A stretch of DNA of 64,000 bases from Geothrix sp. 21YS21S-2 (GTDB taxonomy: Bacteria; Acidobacteriota; Holophagae; Holophagales; Holophagaceae). The translations under genes and the position numbers were made by a program. Position 1 is the stretch's first letter; every line of letters begins with the position of its first letter. Below the pieces are notes generated by a model. That model saw only the letters and a program-made list of their open reading frames with translations. It made no database searches and had not been told where the DNA came from. The stretch spans positions 124,001 to 188,000 of the forward strand of contig NZ_CP132910.1 in assembly GCF_030846775.1 (NCBI RefSeq). Reading direction: 5' to 3'. This document shows, piece after piece, positions 26,291 through 34,518 of the stretch.

Positions 26291-27031
26291 ATGGACCTGA
26301 TCCTCTCCGACATCCACTCGAATCTGCACGCGCTGCGGATCGTTTTGCGTTATGCAAAAAAGCGCAGCATCGAACGCTTCGTCCTGCTGGGCGATCTGGT
26401 GGGGTACGGAGCCAACCCCAACGAGACCCTGGACCTCATCCGCCAATTGGAGCCCCGGGTGCTGGTGCGCGGCAACCACGACCGGGCCTGCATCACCCCG
26501 GGGTCCGACAACGCCTTCAGCCTCCCCGCGCGCATGGCGGTGAGCTGGACCCGGGGGCAGCTCTCCGAGGAGAACGCCTGGTTCCTCGAGAACATCCCCA
26601 TGGGGCCGCTGACGCTGGAAGCGGGCTACACCATCGCCCACGGCAGCCCCCTGGACGAGGACGACTACCTGCTGCATCCCCGGGAGGCCCTGGCGGCCTT
26701 CGACGGCTTTCCCGGTCAGGTGTGCTTTTTCGGGCACACCCACCTGCCCGGGGCCTACGAGCTGGATGACCCGGCCCAGCGCCTCACGTTCGTCACCTTC
26801 GAAGCGGGCACCTGGTTCCAGCTGCGGGAGGGCTGCAAGTACCTGATCAATCCCGGGTCCGTGGGCCAGCCCCGGGACCGCGACCCGAGGCTCTCCTTCA
26901 TGACCTACGATCCCCTGCATCGCCGGGTCAAGCTCCACCGCCTGGACTACGACCACGCCGGCGCGTCCCGGGCCATCCTGGCCGCTGGCCTCCACAGCAA
27001 CCTCGCCGAACGCCTGCACCACGGAATCTGA
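26291..27031 (+). CDS. Calcineurin-like metallophosphoesterase
   Basis: A 246-residue cytoplasmic phosphoesterase. Metal-binding motifs are in order: LSDIHSNLHAL, LLGDLVGYGANP, VRGNHDRAC, IAHGSP and FGHTHLPG. The set matches the YfcE/diadenosine-polyphosphatase-like group, and a specific substrate cannot be assigned. The start is ATG 26291, without a clear ribosome-binding site. The gap 26166-26290 (125 bases) is less GC-rich and presumably holds the promoter, but I see no convincing boxes. The PilZ gene follows after nine bases. Confidence 0.88.
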   Translation: MDLILSDIHSNLHALRIVLRYAKKRSIERFVLLGDLVGYGANPNETLDLIRQLEPRVLVRGNHDRACITPGSDNAFSLPARMAVSWTRGQLSEENAWFLENIPMGPLTLEAGYTIAHGSPLDEDDYLLHPREALAAFDGFPGQVCFFGHTHLPGAYELDDPAQRLTFVTFEAGTWFQLREGCKYLINPGSVGQPRDRDPRLSFMTYDPLHRRVKLHRLDYDHAGASRAILAAGLHSNLAERLHHGI

Positions 27032-27040
27032 GGCACCCCC

Positions 27041-27742
27041 ATGAAAGCCCCGCAATCCCTCGATCAGCACCTGGAAGCCATCCTCAAGAAGGCGAAGAAA
27101 TCCGGAACCTCGGCCAGCCTGCGGGCGGAAGGCGCCGTGAAGATGCTCGGGCATCTGCATGTGCGCAGCCTGGAGACGGGCACCTCCATTCAGTTGGAGG
27201 GCCTCAAGCTCAGGGACATCCTGCCCCCCGCGGGCACCGCCGTCACCCTCACCCTCATCCAGGGCGACGAGGTGATCTCCATCCGCACCCGGCTCCTGGA
27301 ACCCATCCTCACCGAGTCCGAGCCCAAGCTCCCCCCCGTGCTCCAGGCCGCGTGGCCCACGGAACCCCTGGAGATCCACCCCCGGCGCGAGGTGCGCGTG
27401 GCCACCCCGGACCTGCCCCCCCTGGAGGCCACCATCCTCTGGCAGGGCCAGCGGCTCGAGGCCAAGCTGCTGAACCTCACGGACATGGGCATGGGTCTCG
27501 GCTTCAAGGACGCGCTCACCTTCGCCTACCACGACCAGCTCGAGGTGGTCACGAACCTCCCCGGCAACGAGGTGCTCACGGTCTCCGGCGACGTGCGCCA
27601 CTCCGAGGCCCTGGAGGGCGACGAGCTGCCGACCCGGGTGGGTCTGGTGCTGGTGGACCTGCCCCCCGAGACCCGCGAGGTCCTGCAGCGGTTCATCCAG
27701 GCCCGGCGGATGGACCGGTCCACCTCCATGAGGGGGCACTGA
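27041..27742 (+). CDS. PilZ domain c-di-GMP effector (YcgR-like)
   Basis: A 233-residue protein. The N-terminal half resembles the YcgR-N flagellar brake fold (GTSIQLEGLKLRDILPPAG). The C-terminal half (about 115-225) is a PilZ domain with the c-di-GMP-binding RRxxR segment (PRREVRVA) and NLTDMGMGL in place of the usual DxSxxG. The substitution leaves binding likely but unproven. Probably co-transcribed with the phosphoesterase. Confidence 0.78.
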   Translation: MKAPQSLDQHLEAILKKAKKSGTSASLRAEGAVKMLGHLHVRSLETGTSIQLEGLKLRDILPPAGTAVTLTLIQGDEVISIRTRLLEPILTESEPKLPPVLQAAWPTEPLEIHPRREVRVATPDLPPLEATILWQGQRLEAKLLNLTDMGMGLGFKDALTFAYHDQLEVVTNLPGNEVLTVSGDVRHSEALEGDELPTRVGLVLVDLPPETREVLQRFIQARRMDRSTSMRGH

Positions 27743-27785
27743 GCCCCTTTCTTGAACCTTTAAATTTATAACTAATAAATTCCGG

Positions 27786-27813
27786 TTGCGAAATTCTATT
27801 TTGAATTTATTTT
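27786..27813 (+). promoter_or_regulatory. Candidate promoter of the first DUF-less lipoprotein gene
   Basis: TTGCGA (27786-27791), 16 bases, TATTTT (27808-27813), 30 bases before the ATG at 27844. It lies in an AT-rich island (27760-27820) unusual for this GC-rich window. Judged by eye. Confidence 0.4.
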
Positions 27814-27843
27814 GAGACGACTTCTCAGAGCCAAGGAGCAAAC

Positions 27844-28596
27844 ATGACGCGATTCCGTCGTGCAGGTATCGTCTGCGCCACCGCCCTCCTGGCGAGCGCC
27901 TTGATGAATTGCGGAGGAAGTTCCAGCTCATCCCCGGCCGCCCCCCCGCCGCCTCCGTCGGTCAGCCTGGCAGGCGTCTGGGCCGCCACGGACACCCGGA
28001 ACACCACCTACCATGTGCTGGTTCTTCCCACGTCCTTCACCTTCCGCAGCCTGGATTCGAACATGCTCCAGGGCTCCGGGAAATTCACCCTGAGCGGGAG
28101 CGCCCTGGGCGGGACCATCACCGTCTTCCCCACCGCGGCCCTCGTCGCCATCGGATACCCGGTCCAGCAGGGCACCATCAGCGGGACCGGCTCGGCCTCG
28201 GCGATCACGGACACCATCACCCTGGCCGCGGGCACGGCCACCACGTCGCTGACGCCGGACACCCCGAACAACGGGACGGTCCAGCTCTCCGCCCTGGCGG
28301 GCACGTATGCGGCCGACGCAGCCAACACCGCCTCCTCCGCCGGCGGCACCCTGACCCTTGCCGCCGATGGCAGCCTGACGGGGTCGGACCCGGCCGGGAC
28401 CCTCACCGGCACGTTCCAGCAGGTGGCCCCGGGCGTGAACGCGTTCAACGTGGCGATCACCTACACCCCCGCGGGCGCAGCGCCCAAGGCCTACGCCGGT
28501 CTGGCGTTCTACCGGCCGGGGACCGGTCCTTCGATCGTGCTCATGACCGACAACGGCACGGGGCAGCTGGCAGGGATCTTCACCAAGGTTCTGTAA
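27844..28596 (+). CDS. Lipoprotein, paralogue of 28734-29507
   Basis: A 250-residue protein with a lipoprotein signal (lipobox SALMNC) followed by a Ser/Pro linker (GGSSSSSPAAPPPPPS). The mature region is beta-rich, low in charge and full of Gly/Thr/Ser, ending in GQLAGIFTKVL. AAGGAG precedes the ATG. The next lipoprotein shares the layout: LAGTY near the middle, a GTLTGT/GSLSGT step, NAFNVAITYTP versus NGFNVAFTYTP, and an ending AGIF/SGIF. Envelope-located; function unknown. Confidence 0.72.
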   Translation: MTRFRRAGIVCATALLASALMNCGGSSSSSPAAPPPPPSVSLAGVWAATDTRNTTYHVLVLPTSFTFRSLDSNMLQGSGKFTLSGSALGGTITVFPTAALVAIGYPVQQGTISGTGSASAITDTITLAAGTATTSLTPDTPNNGTVQLSALAGTYAADAANTASSAGGTLTLAADGSLTGSDPAGTLTGTFQQVAPGVNAFNVAITYTPAGAAPKAYAGLAFYRPGTGPSIVLMTDNGTGQLAGIFTKVL

Positions 28597-28669
28597 TATT
28601 TAATAATCATCAAACCTGCGTCCGTTTGCTCTTTTTGCCCGCTCAAAAGGGGTTAAAAAATAATGTGCC

Positions 28670-28697
28670 TTGCATTGCGGAAATAAATTAATAATTT
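28670..28697 (+). promoter_or_regulatory. Candidate promoter of the second lipoprotein gene
   Basis: TTGCAT (28670-28675), 16 bases, TAATTT (28692-28697), with the ATG at 28734. It lies within an AT-rich gap (28597-28733). The same 16-base spacing and AT-rich setting occur at the upstream paralogue. Judged by eye. Confidence 0.4.
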
Positions 28698-28733
28698 ATT
28701 ATTGGTCTTGCCTGCAACCCATGGAGGACGGCA

Positions 28734-29507
28734 ATGACCTTGACTAGATTTCCCCTGGGCGCCCTGTCCCTGGCGCTCGTTAGCCTGATCGGATGCGGCG
28801 GAACGAGGAACCTCCCCGCTCCCACCCTGGGGAACATGGGCGGGATCTATTCCGGTAAGGACGCGGCCGGCAGGCTCCACTACGCCTTGATCAAGGCGGG
28901 CGACGGGACCTTCAGCTGGCTGGCCACCGACCGCAGCCTGGTCTACGGGACGTTCGATCTGAACGGCAGCATGGTGGAGGGCCAGGCCTTTGCTTTCGCG
29001 CCTGGCGCGCCCGACGTCCAGGGGGCCCCCAACCGCTTGACGCTCGGCGGAGGCGCCTCCGCGGGCGCCATCAGCCTCACGGCCACCGACGGCGCCGGCG
29101 CCGCGATGTCGGCCGCCTTCAACCTGGAGCCGGACTCCAACGGGACCACCGCGCTCAAGGACCTGGCGGGCACCTACACCGCCTCCGCGCAGGACGCCTC
29201 CAACGGAACCGGTGCGACGGTCCACATCGGGGAGAACGGCACCCTTTCCGGAGGGGACGCGGCCTTGGGCTCCCTTTCAGGCACGGTGACGCAGCCCGTG
29301 GCCGGGACCAACGGGTTCAACGTGGCGTTCACCTATACGCCCTACGACGCCGCGGACGGGTCCGCCATGACGTTTACCGGGGTGGCCTTCCGTCTCAAGG
29401 GCGCGAGGACCGGCCTCGCCCTGATGACCCAGTCGGGGGTTTCGCAGTTCTCCGGCATCTTCGCGTCGGTGCCTGATCCCACCGCCGCCCGCACCGGGGC
29501 CAGGTAG
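28734..29507 (+). CDS. Lipoprotein, paralogue of 27844-28596
   Basis: A 257-residue protein with a lipoprotein signal (MTLTRFPLGALSLALVSLIGC; lipobox LIGC). The mature part resembles the preceding lipoprotein in the same order: LAGTYTASAQDASN, GSLSGTVTQ, NGFNVAFTYTP and QFSGIF. GGAGG six bases before the ATG fixes the start. The stop TAG directly abuts the convergent mlaD stop (TAGCTA), with no gap. Confidence 0.72.
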   Translation: MTLTRFPLGALSLALVSLIGCGGTRNLPAPTLGNMGGIYSGKDAAGRLHYALIKAGDGTFSWLATDRSLVYGTFDLNGSMVEGQAFAFAPGAPDVQGAPNRLTLGGGASAGAISLTATDGAGAAMSAAFNLEPDSNGTTALKDLAGTYTASAQDASNGTGATVHIGENGTLSGGDAALGSLSGTVTQPVAGTNGFNVAFTYTPYDAADGSAMTFTGVAFRLKGARTGLALMTQSGVSQFSGIFASVPDPTAARTGAR

Positions 29508-30470
29508 CTACTTCTTCCGGTTCTCCTCGGCGCGCCGGGCGGCGTCGTCCCGCTCGGCCTGGGAGGGCTTGCCCCAGACGATGCGGTTGGGCTTGGCCTT
29601 GAGGATCTCCAGGAGCTCCTCGGTGGACCGGAGGTTCCGGTCCAGGGCCTTGAGGGCCGCGTCGGCGCCGGGGCCCGCCGTCTTCAGGAGGGCGCGGGCC
29701 TCCTTGGCGAGTTCGCCGGATTCCCGGAGGGTGACCGCCAGGTGCGCCACGATGGCGTCCAGGTCCCCGGAGCGCTTGTCCAGGAGGCCCTGGACGGTGG
29801 CGAGGCTCTTGTCCAGGTTCACCAGGCTGCGGTCGGCCACGGCCATGGAGGCGTCGCCGTGCCGGGCCAGGGCCTGGCCCTCCAGGGCCAGCCTGCGGAA
29901 CTCCAGGAGGGTCTCGTCCAGGTCGGCCAGCACCTTGGCGATCCTCGGGCTGTCCAGCACGGCCCCGGCGCCCTTGGCCTTGAACGGGCCGCGCAGGTCG
30001 GTGACGGCGCCGTCCAGGTTGGCGATGAGGTGGCTGGCGTCCTCCAGGAGGGTGGCCAGGGACGCGCTGGCGGCGCCGCGCAGGGTGGCGCCGGGCTGGA
30101 GCGCCGCGAGGCGCAGGGGGGGCTCGGGCAGCTGCAGGTCCACGAAGGAGCCGCCCAGGGGCTTGGCCACCACCACGGCGCGGGTGCCCTGCCACAGGAC
30201 GATGTCGGTTCGCAGGCCGAGGGTCGCCAGGAACCGGTACTCCACGCCGTCGCGCTGCAGGCGGATCCCCTTCACCTGGCCCACCCGCAGGCCCTGGAGC
30301 TGGACCTCCGTGCCCTCCGACAGGTCCGAGGCGGTCTCCAGGGCCACCTGGTACGGGGTCTCCTTGGTGAGGATGGCCGTGAGGCTGCGGTGGAAGAGGA
30401 ATCCGGCGAACACCGCCAGGGCCAGGAACACCAGCAGGCCGATCTTGGCGTCGTCCTTTTCGAGCTTCAT
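29508..30470 (-). CDS. mlaD: MlaD family (MCE domain) lipid-transport protein
   Basis: A 320-residue protein with one N-terminal transmembrane helix (about 10-27) and an MCE domain (about 37-115: SDLSEGTEVQLQGLRVGQVKGI is diagnostic). A long helical region follows to the end (LDETLLEFRRLA, LDKSLATVQGLLDKR). MCE proteins bridge inner membrane and periplasm in phospholipid transport. GGGAGG lies upstream of the ATG. It is coupled to the ATPase gene by ATGA overlap. Confidence 0.9.
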   Translation of the reverse strand: MKLEKDDAKIGLLVFLALAVFAGFLFHRSLTAILTKETPYQVALETASDLSEGTEVQLQGLRVGQVKGIRLQRDGVEYRFLATLGLRTDIVLWQGTRAVVVAKPLGGSFVDLQLPEPPLRLAALQPGATLRGAASASLATLLEDASHLIANLDGAVTDLRGPFKAKGAGAVLDSPRIAKVLADLDETLLEFRRLALEGQALARHGDASMAVADRSLVNLDKSLATVQGLLDKRSGDLDAIVAHLAVTLRESGELAKEARALLKTAGPGADAALKALDRNLRSTEELLEILKAKPNRIVWGKPSQAERDDAARRAEENRKK

Positions 30471-31141
30471 GGGGTCCTCCCGGCCGTGAGGCGTCCGTCT
30501 TCGATGCGCAGCTCCGCTCCCAGGTCACCCATCCAGTCGTCCCCCACCAGGACGAGGGTGGTCTCCGGATCCCGGGCCGCCCATTCCAGCATGGCGTGGG
30601 CGGCCCGGCGGCTGCCGGCGTCCAGGCCCCCCGCGGGCCGGTCCACGAGCCAGAGCTTCGAGCCCTTGGCGCCGGCCCGGGCCAGGGCCGCCATCCAGCT
30701 GGCCCGGTCCGCGGGGATGCGCGGCCTCGCGGCGGCGGACCGCTCCAGCCCGGCCCGCTCCAGCCAGCGCATGGCCTCCTCGCGGGCCTCGTCCCGCCCG
30801 GCTTTTCGCGCGAACCGCAAGGGCAGGGCCACGTTGTCCAGGAGGGTCAGGTTCACGGCGAGCCCGCCGTCGGTGGGCACCCAGCCCAGGTCGCCGGAAT
30901 TGATGTAGGGGTGGCTCAAGGCGTCCACGTCGACCTCGGCGCCGTCCAGCAGCACCCGGCCCGCCTGGGGCCGGGCCAGGCCCGAGCAGAGCCTCAGGAG
31001 GGCGGTGGCCCCGGTTCCCAGGCCGCCCTGGAGGTGCCACCGCGCGCCCTTCTCCAGGCGCCAGTCGAGCCCCTCGAACACCATGCGCCCGTCGGGGGAC
31101 GCCAGGGAGACCCCTTCCAGGGCGAGGAGCGGCTCAGGCAT
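30467..31141 (-). CDS. MlaF-like ABC ATPase with degenerate catalytic motifs
   Basis: Position and sequence match the MlaF component of the lipid ABC transporter, but the 224-residue protein lacks the residues needed for ATP hydrolysis. The Walker A is GGLGTGAT with Ala45 where Lys is required. The signature region is PADRASWMAALARA in place of LSGGQ. Walker B is LWLVDRPAGGLD with Arg168 instead of the catalytic Glu. The H-loop His is missing (LVLVGDD). The D-loop GGLD remains. The frame is open, so this looks like a maintained pseudoATPase, not a decayed gene. The start overlaps mlaE by eight bases. Confidence 0.85.
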   Translation of the reverse strand: MPEPLLALEGVSLASPDGRMVFEGLDWRLEKGARWHLQGGLGTGATALLRLCSGLARPQAGRVLLDGAEVDVDALSHPYINSGDLGWVPTDGGLAVNLTLLDNVALPLRFARKAGRDEAREEAMRWLERAGLERSAAARPRIPADRASWMAALARAGAKGSKLWLVDRPAGGLDAGSRRAAHAMLEWAARDPETTLVLVGDDWMGDLGAELRIEDGRLTAGRTP

Positions 31142-31961
31142 AGATCAGCACCGACAGGAAGGCGCCCGCCAGCAGCAGGATCGCCAGGGAGCCCACGGCG
31201 GCCTTCGTGACGGCCTGGGGGATCTCGGTGGTGCTCACCCTCACCCGCAGGCCGAAGGACGTGCACAGCAGCGGGATGGCGGTGCCGAACACGAGGGCCT
31301 TGCACAGGGTCGCCGCCAGCTCCCGGGGGCCCACGGCCCGCACCAGGGCGTCGGCGAAGGCCGAGAACGACAGCGGCAGCCGGAGCCAGGCCACCAGGAA
31401 TCCGCCCATGAGGGCCACCGTGTCGAAGTAGATGATCAGGGCGAAGAGCGAGATGATGCCGCCCAGGAGCCGGGGAACGAGGAGGTACTGCACCGGGTCC
31501 ACCCCGTTGAGGTAGAGGGCGTCGATCTCCCCGCTGAGCTGGCGGGAGGCCATCTCGGTGGCGATGGCCGTGCCGCTGCGGCTGATGACAACGATGCCCA
31601 CCAGAAGCGGCCCCAGCTCGCGGATGACCAGCTGGGCGAGTATCTGGCAGATGTAGTTCTCCATGCCGAAGCCCGAGAGCTGTCCGAAGACCTGCAGCAG
31701 CGTGATCCCGCCGATCAGCAGGGCCGCCAGGGTGCAGAGGGGCAGGGCGTCCAGGGCCGTGAACCGGATCTGGGTGCGGGTCACTTCCAGCACCACGCGC
31801 ACCTGCTCGCCCCGCAGGCGCAGGACCCCCTTCACGCAGGCGATGAAAAGCCAGGCGAGCGAGCCTACCTGGGCGAAGGCCGACCGGATGTTTCCCCCGA
31901 GACCGCGGGCGGCCTCCCCGGGCAGCGCGAGCAGCCTGAACGCGGGACCTTCGGATTCCAT
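31134..31961 (-). CDS. mlaE: MlaE family ABC transporter permease
   Basis: A 275-residue inner-membrane permease with about five to six hydrophobic segments and the MlaE signatures ELGPLLVGIVVISRSGTAIATEM and IDALYLNGVDPVQYLLVPR. It forms the membrane core of the Mla phospholipid transporter with MlaF and MlaD, encoded downstream with overlaps. It is the first gene of the operon and is divergent from the pseudouridine synthase gene across 40 bases. Confidence 0.92.
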   Translation of the reverse strand: MESEGPAFRLLALPGEAARGLGGNIRSAFAQVGSLAWLFIACVKGVLRLRGEQVRVVLEVTRTQIRFTALDALPLCTLAALLIGGITLLQVFGQLSGFGMENYICQILAQLVIRELGPLLVGIVVISRSGTAIATEMASRQLSGEIDALYLNGVDPVQYLLVPRLLGGIISLFALIIYFDTVALMGGFLVAWLRLPLSFSAFADALVRAVGPRELAATLCKALVFGTAIPLLCTSFGLRVRVSTTEIPQAVTKAAVGSLAILLLAGAFLSVLIYA

Positions 31962-32001
31962 GCAATCACCCTACCAAGTCCAGGCACGGTAAGCTAATGG
32001 G

Positions 32002-32874
32002 ATGGCGACACAAAGCTGGAAATTCACGGTAGACCCCGCCGAGGAGGGCATGAGGCTGGACCAGCTGGTCTCGGCCCATACCGGCCTCAGCCGCAGGAAG
32101 GCCCGGGAGGTGCTCCAGCTCGGGGGCGTCCAGGCCCACCGCAAGCGCATCAAGGTGGCCTCCAAGCAGCTGAGGCCCGGGACCGAAGTGGCGGTGTCCC
32201 TGGACGACTCGCTGGGCCAGCCCCTGGACCTGGTCGTCCCCGTTCTATTCGAGGACGACTTCCTCCTGGTGGTGGACAAGCCCGCGGGCATGGCCTCCCA
32301 GGGCACCCAGGCCTCGGACCTGCACGACCTCACCGCCCTCCTGCAGCGGCAGCGCCCCGGGCGGTTCCTGGCCCTCCAGCACCGCCTGGACCAGGGCACC
32401 TCGGGCATCCTGGTCATCGCCAAGGACCCCTCCGCCCACCTGGGCACGCAGTTCCAGGCCCGGACCATCGGGAAGACCTACCTGGCCCGGGTCTCCCGGC
32501 ACCTGGAACCCTGCACGGTGGACCTGCCCATCGGCCGCGTGCGCGGATCCAGGCCGGCGCGCTTCGGCTGCACCGGGGACCTGCTGGATCCGAGGCCTTC
32601 GGTCACGGACTTCCGCCCGGCCACGGCGGAGGAGACCGGGGGCTTCCTCCCCGGCTTCTGGGTGGTGGCCACCCCGCACACCGGGCGCACCCACCAGATA
32701 AGGGTCCACCTCTCCCACCTGGGGGCGCCGGTCTACGGCGACGGCCTCTACTTCGGCGAGAAGTCCGACCACCTGTGGCTCCACGCCTGGAAGCTCTCCA
32801 TCGAGCACCCCATCACCGGCGCGCGCATGGACCTGGTGGCGCCTCCCGGGCGGTTCCTGGGGGACCCTGCGTGA
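32002..32874 (+). CDS. RluA-family pseudouridine synthase
   Basis: A 290-residue RNA-modifying enzyme. An S4 RNA-binding domain (residues 13-65, MRLDQLVSAHTGLSRRKAREVL) precedes the catalytic domain. The catalytic Asp lies in QHRLDQGTSGILVIAK, and GRTHQIRVHLSHLGAPVYGD closes the active site. The rRNA target (RluA, C or D type) cannot be decided. The stop overlaps the GTG start of the next gene (GTGA). Confidence 0.93.
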   Translation: MATQSWKFTVDPAEEGMRLDQLVSAHTGLSRRKAREVLQLGGVQAHRKRIKVASKQLRPGTEVAVSLDDSLGQPLDLVVPVLFEDDFLLVVDKPAGMASQGTQASDLHDLTALLQRQRPGRFLALQHRLDQGTSGILVIAKDPSAHLGTQFQARTIGKTYLARVSRHLEPCTVDLPIGRVRGSRPARFGCTGDLLDPRPSVTDFRPATAEETGGFLPGFWVVATPHTGRTHQIRVHLSHLGAPVYGDGLYFGEKSDHLWLHAWKLSIEHPITGARMDLVAPPGRFLGDPA

Positions 32875-33815
32875 TCCGGACGCCCCTGGTCTTCAACCCG
32901 CTGTCGGGGCACGGCCGGATGGACCCCGCCGCGCTCCTGGCCCGGCTCCCCCGGGAGGTCCGGGACCGCCTGGAACCGGTGCCCCTGGAACTCCCCTTCG
33001 ACTACGAGCCCTGGATCCGCCAGGCCCTGGCCGCGGGGGGGCCGCTCCTCGTGTGGGGCGGCGACGGCACCCTCCACCACGCCGGCGCCGCCCTGTCCGG
33101 GCTGGGCCTGCCGGTGCCCCTGGGCGCGATCCCGGGCGGTTCGGGCAACGGCATCGTCCGGGGCCTGCGCACGCCCCTGGACCCCGCCGGCGCCGTCCTG
33201 AGGCTCCTGGAGGGCCGGGACCTGGCCATGGACCTGGGGCGCCTGGACGGCGCGCCCTTCCTGAACCTCTGCGGCACCGGCTTCGAGGCCGAGGTGGCCC
33301 TGGCCTTCGACCAGGCCCACGGCCGCGGCTTCAGGACCTACGCGCGCAACTGCGTGGCCCTCTGGAAGAACCACAAGGACGTGGGCCTGCGCTGGGAGGC
33401 CGACCTTCCGGCGCAGGAGGCCGCGGGCCGCATGGACAAGCTCAGGGCAGCCTGGAGGGGCCCCGAGCCCGAGCTGCCGGCTTCCGCCTGGAGCCTGTGC
33501 TTCGCCAACCTGCCCCAGTACGGCTCCGGCCTCTGGATCGCGCCCGGCGCGCACCCCGCCGACGGAATGCTCAGCTGGGTCCGGCTCAAGCGCCCCGGCG
33601 TGCTCGATATCCTGGCCGAGGTGCCCCAGGTGTTCCGGGAGGGGGGGCGCACCCCCCTGCGTCAGGAGGGCCGCCTCCTGCGGGCCGTGGTGCGCCTGGA
33701 CCGGCCCTGCCCCTGGCACATGGACGGCGAGCCGGCGCCCGGAAGGGATCGGGCGGAGATCACGGTGGAGAAGGGGGCCTTCCCCATGCGGGTGACGGCG
33801 GATTGTCCGTTCTAG
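32871..33815 (+). CDS. Diacylglycerol kinase family lipid kinase
   Basis: A 314-residue DagK/YegS-type kinase with TPLVFNPLSGHG (residues 4-15), the nucleotide motif VWGGDGTLHHAG and GAIPGGSGNGI. It phosphorylates a lipid such as diacylglycerol or sphingoid base at the inner membrane. GTG 32871, overlapping the upstream stop, gives the correct N-terminus right before the first conserved motif; ATG 32775 in the same frame would run deep into the previous gene. Confidence 0.88.
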   Translation: MIRTPLVFNPLSGHGRMDPAALLARLPREVRDRLEPVPLELPFDYEPWIRQALAAGGPLLVWGGDGTLHHAGAALSGLGLPVPLGAIPGGSGNGIVRGLRTPLDPAGAVLRLLEGRDLAMDLGRLDGAPFLNLCGTGFEAEVALAFDQAHGRGFRTYARNCVALWKNHKDVGLRWEADLPAQEAAGRMDKLRAAWRGPEPELPASAWSLCFANLPQYGSGLWIAPGAHPADGMLSWVRLKRPGVLDILAEVPQVFREGGRTPLRQEGRLLRAVVRLDRPCPWHMDGEPAPGRDRAEITVEKGAFPMRVTADCPF

Positions 33816-33829
33816 ACATCATGAGTTGA

Positions 33830-33875
33830 CCCATCCCACACCAAGCTTAAACCGCGTTGCTTGAGGTGGGACGGG
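33830..33875. terminator. Long imperfect hairpin between convergent genes
   Basis: CCCATCCCAC...CAAGC (33830-33846) pairs with GCTTG...GTGGGACGGG (33859-33875) with a few mismatches. It separates dagK from the convergent toxin gene. No T-tract is present; a bidirectional terminator is the likeliest role. Confidence 0.45.
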
Positions 33876-33877
33876 TC

Positions 33878-34171
33878 CTAGGGATGCGGCGTGATCGCGA
33901 GGATCGTGATCACGTCCTTGCCTGGCCCGTAGTGCCAGAAGATGCGGTAGGCGGCGGGGGTGCGGTTCTCGGCGTAGGCCTCGAAGACCTTCTCCCCGCC
34001 GGGACCCGTGAGAGAGGAATACGCGTGGGTGTTCAATCCCTTGTGGCGAGGGTCCACCTCCAGGATGCCCAGGGCCTTCCTGACGGCCTTGAGACGCTTC
34101 GAAAGCCCTTTGTCCCTTTCCAGATCCGATAAGTTCGAATCGGCTTCAGCCGTGAATCTCAGCCTGGTCAC
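33878..34171 (-). CDS. RelE/ParE-type toxin-like protein
   Basis: A 97-residue basic protein of the size and build of RelE/ParE toxins, which act in the cytoplasm on translation or gyrase. Visible elements are LKAVRKALGILEVDPRH, KGLNTHAYSSL, and YRIFWHYGPGKDVITILAITPHP, like the C-terminal strand pair of the fold (YRI...ITILAI). The start is GTG 34171, overlapping the upstream gene's stop (GTGA), a typical antitoxin-toxin arrangement. Catalytic residues cannot be assigned by eye. Confidence 0.65.
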   Translation of the reverse strand: MTRLRFTAEADSNLSDLERDKGLSKRLKAVRKALGILEVDPRHKGLNTHAYSSLTGPGGEKVFEAYAENRTPAAYRIFWHYGPGKDVITILAITPHP

Positions 34172-34446
34172 TCATCGGGCTCCTGCGCGTGCTTGGCGAA
34201 ACTGCCGCGCTCCACGATGCGTCCTTCCGCGGAATCCTTCAATCCCTTCTGGACGGCCTTCATGGCCTCGGGGTTGTTCCAGAGCCACGCCTCGATGGCC
34301 GGCACCTCGACCTGCGGCTCGAGGATGATTCGGCCCTTGCCGTCCCGGTAGGCCTTGAAACTGCTCGCGCCGGCGGCGAGGCTGCCGAGGGTGATGCGGC
34401 CCTTGCTGTCGGGACGGAGCGACTTCCTGGGTTCAGTGACGGCCAT
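34168..34446 (-). CDS. Antitoxin-like protein (AbrB-type N-terminus)
   Basis: A 92-residue protein. An N-terminal swapped-hairpin-like segment (LRPDSKGRITLGSL, then YRDGKGRIILEPQ) resembles AbrB/MazE DNA-binding domains. The C-terminal helix and acidic tail (NNPEAMKAVQKGLKDSAEG) would bind the toxin. ATG 34446 is chosen because GGAGGG precedes it; upstream frame is non-coding. It is coupled to the toxin by GTGA. Confidence 0.65.
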   Translation of the reverse strand: MAVTEPRKSLRPDSKGRITLGSLAAGASSFKAYRDGKGRIILEPQVEVPAIEAWLWNNPEAMKAVQKGLKDSAEGRIVERGSFAKHAQEPDE

Positions 34447-34518
34447 TGCCACCCTCCGGGAAAAGTATGGGTCAGGTGGGATACCGTCGCAAGTGGGAAT
34501 ACCCACTTTCCCACTTCG

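Noticed and set aside
28597-28733. AT-rich spacer as an integrated phage or island edge
   Set aside because: There is no integrase, tRNA or direct repeat, and the genes on both sides are paralogues of normal composition.
30467-31141. The mlaF gene as a frameshifted pseudogene
   Set aside because: The frame is continuous, the start and stop overlap mlaE and mlaD normally, and the D-loop remains, so catalytic loss without decay is the better description.
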